Both the position numbers and the translations under genes were made by a program. Shown in pieces: positions 61,011 to 64,000 of a DNA stretch of 64,000 nucleotides. The notes below the pieces were generated by a model, which was not told the origin of the DNA, searched no databases, and saw nothing but the letters and a program-made list of their open reading frames with translations. The DNA is from JALYLC01 sp963743275 (GTDB lineage Bacteria; Actinomycetota; Thermoleophilia; Gaiellales; JALYLC01): NCBI GenBank assembly GCA_963743275.1, contig CAVUPB010000008.1, positions 496,001-560,000 of the forward strand, given 5' to 3'. Each line of letters opens with the position of its first letter. Within the stretch, counting starts at the first letter, position 1.

Positions 61011-61706
61011 TCAGCCCGTCGCCGTACCCACGAGCGCTCCGATGCCCGCCGTCACGGCCATCGCGACGGCGCCCCAGATCAGGACGCGCGAGGTCGCCCG
61101 CAAGCGGCGGGCGCCCCCGAGGCGGGCTCCGGTGTCACCCAGCACCGCAAGTGCCACCAGGGTCACCGCGACGCACACGACGATGCGCACGGAGCGCGGG
61201 CTGAAGCCGATCGCGGCGAGCGGCAGTATCGCCCCGGTCGAGAACGCGACGGCCGATGCCCAGGCGGCTTGCAGCGGGCGGGCGCGCCGCCCCTCGTCGA
61301 GGCCGAGCTCGTCGCGCGCGTGCGCTCCCAGCACGTCACCGCTCGAGAGCGCCGCGGCCACCTGCGACGCGAGCTCGGGCGGCAGTCCGCGGCGCTCGTA
61401 GATCAGCGCAAGCTCGCGCTGCTCCCCCTCGGGGTCGTCACGGAGCTCCCGCTCCTCGAGCAGCAGGTCGGCTCCCTCCGAGTCGCGCTGCGAGCTCACC
61501 GACACGTACTCGCCCGCCGCCATCGAGAGCGCACCCGCCATCAGCCCGGCGATGCCGGCGGTGATGATGGCCGTGCCCGAGGCACCCGAAGCGGCCACTC
61601 CCAGCACGAGGCTCGCGGTCGACACGATCCCGTCGTTGGCGCCCAGCACCGCCGCTCTCAGCCAGTTCGATCGGTGGCTGAGGTGAGTCTCCGGCCGGCT
61701 CCGCAT
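61011..61706 (-). CDS. VIT1/CCC1 family membrane transporter (Fe/Mn)
   Basis: A 231-residue membrane protein with the VIT family start LRAAVLGANDGIVSTASLVLGVAAS, a second helix ITAGIAGLMAGALSMAAGEYVSVSSQRD, a soluble metal-binding helix pair (LLLEERELRDDPEGEQRELALIYERRG) and three C-terminal helices. Members move Fe2+ or Mn2+ out of the cytosol. ATG 61706 is chosen; the small gene upstream ends ten bases away, so they may be cotranscribed. Confidence 0.88.
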   Translation of the reverse strand: MRSRPETHLSHRSNWLRAAVLGANDGIVSTASLVLGVAASGASGTAIITAGIAGLMAGALSMAAGEYVSVSSQRDSEGADLLLEERELRDDPEGEQRELALIYERRGLPPELASQVAAALSSGDVLGAHARDELGLDEGRRARPLQAAWASAVAFSTGAILPLAAIGFSPRSVRIVVCVAVTLVALAVLGDTGARLGGARRLRATSRVLIWGAVAMAVTAGIGALVGTATG

Positions 61707-61716
61707 CCGTGCCACG

Positions 61717-62043
61717 CTACCTGCCGGTGTCGGTCTGCGCCTCGAACTCGTCGGCCAGCGCCGGCAGCCGCCTCCGCACCGCCTTCGTGAACGCGCGGCG
61801 GTACTCGGCCTCGGTCGCCTCGTCGAGGGTCGCCGCATAGCGATCGCACAACGCGGACAGCGCCTCGGCCGCCCAGTCGACGCGATCCTGCTCGTCGCCG
61901 TAGGCCTCCTCCGCCGTGTCACGGGACGCGCGCCGCCAGCGCTCGCGGTACTCCGCGATCTCGAGCAGGAGATCGCGGTTCTCCTCGCCGAAGAGGTCGA
62001 GCTGGCGGCCGATGAGGTCGCCGAAGCGGCTGCGCCGGAACAT
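61717..62043 (-). CDS. hypothetical helical protein
   Basis: A 108-residue charged, helical protein (DLIGRQLDLFGEENRDLLLEI, AYGDEQDRVDWAAEALSALCDRYA, YRRAFTKAVRRRLPALADEFE). I do not recognise the family. ATG 62043 overlaps the stop of the thioesterase gene, and the VIT gene follows closely, so the four genes from 63123 to 61011 form one minus-strand unit. Confidence 0.6.
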   Translation of the reverse strand: MFRRSRFGDLIGRQLDLFGEENRDLLLEIAEYRERWRRASRDTAEEAYGDEQDRVDWAAEALSALCDRYAATLDEATEAEYRRAFTKAVRRRLPALADEFEAQTDTGR

Positions 62044-62447
62044 CAGCGATCGATGCGGGCGAGCTGTGCGCGACCCACCGCGACGGCCCGGTCGGGCTGG
62101 TTCCAGGGTGCGATGCGGACGTCGGCGAGCGCCAGCGCGCGGCCGGCGCGCAGGCAGCGAGCCTCGACGCGGTGGGGCTCGCGCGCGGCCATGCGCAGGA
62201 AGTCGCAGCGGAGGTCGACCATGACCCAGTCGCCCTCGCGCTCGTGCACGACGGCGTACCACGCGGCGGTGTCGACGCAGGTGGCGAGCGCGCCGCCGTG
62301 CAGGTACTCGGGCTCCTCGCCGGCGACCGCGAGCTCGGGCGGCTCGAGCCGCAGCACCGCGGCGCCGTCCTCGAAGCCGTGCAGCGCGAGCCCGAGCGCA
62401 GCGTCCAGCGGGGCGGGCGCGAGTGCGAGCAACTCGGCCTCGGTCAT
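62043..62447 (-). CDS. PaaI-type hotdog thioesterase
   Basis: A 134-residue single hotdog-fold protein. The central helix motif YLHGGALATCVDTAAWYAV carries the catalytic acid position, and WVMVDLRCDFLRMA, RCLRAGRALALADVRI are typical strands. Such proteins hydrolyse aryl- or acyl-CoA thioesters. ATG 62447 overlaps the next upstream gene by four bases. Substrate unknown. Confidence 0.82.
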   Translation of the reverse strand: MTEAELLALAPAPLDAALGLALHGFEDGAAVLRLEPPELAVAGEEPEYLHGGALATCVDTAAWYAVVHEREGDWVMVDLRCDFLRMAAREPHRVEARCLRAGRALALADVRIAPWNQPDRAVAVGRAQLARIDR

Positions 62448-63016
62448 GCGCCCGTGACCGCGAGGCGGCGGCGCCGCAGGCCGAGCGCGAGCATCAGGAC
62501 GGCGCCGGCGAGCGTGAGCGGGACGCCCGCCTGCGGCGCGCCGACGGCGAAGAGCGCCAGGCCGGCGCCCGTGATGGCGCCTGCGGCCTCGCGTTGCGGG
62601 CGCCCGGCGGCGAGCGCCGCGAGCACGAGCAGCGCCGGCGCCAGCGCGAGCGCGAGCACGACCGCCCCGAAGCGCAGCGCGAGCACGAGCGCGAGCGCGA
62701 CGACGAGGGCGGAGCACAGCACCAGGGCCTCGCGCCGCGTGCGCACGAGTGCCAGGCCGAGCGCGATCGGGAGCGCGGCCACGAGCGGCCAGGGACTCCC
62801 GAGCGCGAAGGCGAGCGCGGGGCCGGCGAGACCCGCGGCGACCGCCAGGAGCGCGCCCCGCCGGCTGACCGAGTGCGCCGCGAGCATCCCGATGCCGGCG
62901 CCCGCCAACGGCCAGACGAGCGCGCCGGCCGTCGAGAACGTGCCGAACATGGCGACGACGCCGACGCTGGCCCAGAGCCAGAAGCGCGCGAGCGATCCGG
63001 GCTGCAGCGAGATCAT
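62444..63016 (-). CDS. hypothetical polytopic membrane protein
   Basis: A 190-residue protein made almost wholly of six or seven Ala/Leu-rich membrane helices (WASVGVVAMFGTFSTAGALV, LCSALVVALALVLALRFGAVV). No conserved motif that would identify a family. It is coupled by four-base overlaps to the genes on both sides. Confidence 0.55.
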   Translation of the reverse strand: MISLQPGSLARFWLWASVGVVAMFGTFSTAGALVWPLAGAGIGMLAAHSVSRRGALLAVAAGLAGPALAFALGSPWPLVAALPIALGLALVRTRREALVLCSALVVALALVLALRFGAVVLALALAPALLVLAALAAGRPQREAAGAITGAGLALFAVGAPQAGVPLTLAGAVLMLALGLRRRRLAVTGA

Positions 63017-63123
63017 CGCTCGCGCTCCAGCCGTGCCGCGGCGCGCTCGCCGCGCGTCCGCCAGAGCCCGATGGCGAGCGCGATCAGGACGACGGCGAGG
63101 ATCGCCAGCAGGTCGACCGGCAT
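63013..63123 (-). CDS. 36-residue single-pass membrane protein
   Basis: A short frame from ATG 63123 with one hydrophobic helix (LLAILAVVLIALAIGLW) and a charged C-terminus (RTRGERAAARLERER). Its stop overlaps the ATG of the next gene (ATGA), exactly as between all genes of this unit, which supports its being real. Function unknown. Confidence 0.5.
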   Translation of the reverse strand: MPVDLLAILAVVLIALAIGLWRTRGERAAARLERER

Positions 63124-63206
63124 GGGCTCAGCCTAATCGTTGTCCGTCAGGAACCTCATCAGCTCCGCAGCCTGACCGGGCTCGAGCTCGACCTGGTGGC
63201 CAGCGA

Positions 63207-63249
63207 GCGGACCGCAAAGTTGGGGTCAGACCCCAACTTTGCGGTCCGC
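63207..63249. repeat. REP-like palindrome, copy 2
   Basis: A perfect 21-1-21 inverted repeat around the core TTGGGGTCAGACCCCAA, sharing this core with copy 1 (35683-35707). The outer arms differ between the copies but remain self-complementary. It lies nine bases past the end of the 144-residue protein gene, where it would act as a strong terminator. Confidence 0.75.
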
Positions 63250-63257
63250 CACGTGCG

Positions 63258-63692
63258 CTAGTGGTCCGGCGGCTCCCAGCCCTCGAGCACCGACGGCTTC
63301 CAGTTCTGGCCGACGGTCTCGGAGCCGGTCACCCACGAGCCGAGGAACGGCTGCGGGAACTTGCAGTGCTCGCGCTTGAGCTGGATGCCGTACGAGTTGC
63401 CCGACTGCAGGTGCTTGATCAGCACCTTGCGCGCGAGCTCGTCCTCGCGCCCGGCCGGGATGTCGAAGTAGATCTTGATGAACGCGTTGGTGTAGCGGTC
63501 GAAGACGGCCGGGACGCCGTCCTCGACGAGCAGGTGGATGTCCTCGAGCCAGTTGATGTCGTCGCCCGGCGTGGCGGCGAGGAGGTCGATGTCCTCGACG
63601 AGGCTGCGATCCTCCTGATAGGGGAAGCGCTTGCCGGCGAGCGACTCGGCGTCGATCGCGACGCCGCCGCCGGGATGGCTGTACTTCGACAT
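63258..63692 (-). CDS. 144-residue protein linked to a second GlxD-like gene, unknown
   Basis: A soluble, mixed alpha/beta protein. Notable segments are KRFPYQEDRSLVEDIDLLA, DINWLEDIHLLVEDGVPAV, FIKIYFDIPAGREDELARKV and a Trp-rich end (GSWVTGSETVGQNWKPSVLEGW). I do not recognise the family. ATG 63692 is two bases after the stop of the GlxD-like gene, so the two are translationally linked and may form a complex. It is an unusual partner not seen in the other glx operon of this window. Confidence 0.6.
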   Translation of the reverse strand: MSKYSHPGGGVAIDAESLAGKRFPYQEDRSLVEDIDLLAATPGDDINWLEDIHLLVEDGVPAVFDRYTNAFIKIYFDIPAGREDELARKVLIKHLQSGNSYGIQLKREHCKFPQPFLGSWVTGSETVGQNWKPSVLEGWEPPDH

Positions 63693-63694
63693 CG

Positions 63695-64000
63695 TCAGTC
63701 CCCCGCCGTCGGCACGTTGATGCCCTGCGGCACCTGCTGGTGGAAGAGCATGTCCTGCTGGCGCTCGAGCAGCGACTTGATCTCGTCCAGCGTGCGCTGC
63801 TCGGTGACGCCCGGGATGTAGTTGGTGCCCGCGAGCGGCACCTTCGCCATCGCCGCGGCCTCGACCGTCAGGGCGCAGAGGTCCTCGGGCTCGAGCGAGT
63901 GGATGTTCGTCTTGCCGCACGCGCGCGCGAGCATCTGCACCTCGAGCGTGAGCGTGTGCAGGAAGTTGTAGACGCGCTCGGCGGCCTCGTCGACGTGGAG
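63695..64000 (-). CDS. second GlxD-like glutamate synthase FMN-domain protein, C-terminal part
   Basis: The frame is open to the right edge, so only the last ~100 codons are seen. ERVYNFLHTLTLEVQMLARACGK, IHSLEPEDLCALTVEAAAMAKV and PLAGTNYIPG align with the end of the GlxD at 31931-33301 (VHNFLSSMYYEMTILAKSCGK, LEPEDLRALSLEASAF). It then extends ~30 residues further (LDEIKSLLERQQDMLFHQQ). It indicates a second glx-type locus that continues beyond the window. Confidence 0.75.
   Translation of the reverse strand, partial: LHVDEAAERVYNFLHTLTLEVQMLARACGKTNIHSLEPEDLCALTVEAAAMAKVPLAGTNYIPGVTEQRTLDEIKSLLERQQDMLFHQQVPQGINVPTAGD

Noticed and set aside
1..64000. CRISPR arrays, tRNA and rRNA genes, insertion sequences with transposase
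   Set aside because: None seen by eye; the gaps are short and hold no regular spacer-repeat pattern or transposase motif. tRNAscan or similar was not run.

Overview
The window comes from a very GC-rich actinobacterium. GTG starts and 4-base ATGA/GTGA overlaps between genes are common. The best guess is Thermoleophilia (Solirubrobacterales-like), because of a secreted collagen-like protein that begins with SLTGADI repeats, a type common in that group. This is inference; the window holds no rRNA or tRNA gene. No gap longer than 300 bases lacks a gene.

Layout. (1) 1-6.4 kb, plus strand: the tail of a truncated gene, a FIST-domain sensor, a collagen-like secreted protein, a TauE/SafE exporter, a YjhG/YagF-type xylonate dehydratase, methylglyoxal synthase and a DUF1361 membrane protein. 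(2) 6.4-26.4 kb: an exopolysaccharide locus of the Wzx/Wzy type. Eleven overlapping minus-strand genes (seven GT4 glycosyltransferases, Wzx, Wzy, Wzz and the initiating sugar-phosphate transferase) are followed by a second set with a secreted helical-repeat protein, two more GT4s, a second Wzx, a methyltransferase and a GT2. Four adjacent genes (13.9-17.5 kb) carry single-base frameshifts. (3) 26.4-35.7 kb, minus strand: one tight operon running GntR regulator, GlxB, GlxC, GlxD, GlnT-like ligase, BMC-H, acylating aldehyde dehydrogenase, BMC-H, BMC-T, a 57-residue protein and a malate/lactate-type dehydrogenase. This is a bacterial microcompartment fused genetically to a glutamine-dependent amine (N-methylglutamate or gamma-glutamylamide type) module, and it is the most interesting system here. 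(4) 35.7-49.7 kb: SCO1 lipoprotein, YfhO-like protein, amino-acid permease, superoxide dismutase, an SDR/IclR pair, a DAO-family flavoprotein that could feed the microcompartment, and miscellaneous genes including an HD-GYP response regulator and a GT61. (5) 49.7-60.7 kb: a frameshifted propionyl-CoA synthetase gene divergent from a phosphonate operon (ABC importer, FAD oxidoreductase, PhnA, PhnY) and an ArsR-type regulator. (6) 60.7-64 kb: VIT transporter, thioesterase, small membrane proteins, and at the right edge the end of a second GlxD-like gene with an unknown 144-residue partner.

How the parts fit. The microcompartment operon probably captures an amine on glutamate (GlnT/GlxBCD), and its released aldehyde is converted to an acyl-CoA inside a shell. 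The MDH-like enzyme, which carries an encapsulation-peptide-like tail, would recycle NADH there. The phosphonate operon would import a 2-aminoethylphosphonate-like compound, convert it to phosphonoacetaldehyde (by the flavoprotein, since no PhnW aminotransferase is present), then to phosphonoacetate (PhnY), acetate and phosphate (PhnA). The methylglyoxal synthase promoter and the phosphonate promoter share an exact 15-mer set in 11-base direct repeats that resemble actinobacterial PHO boxes, suggesting joint phosphate control.
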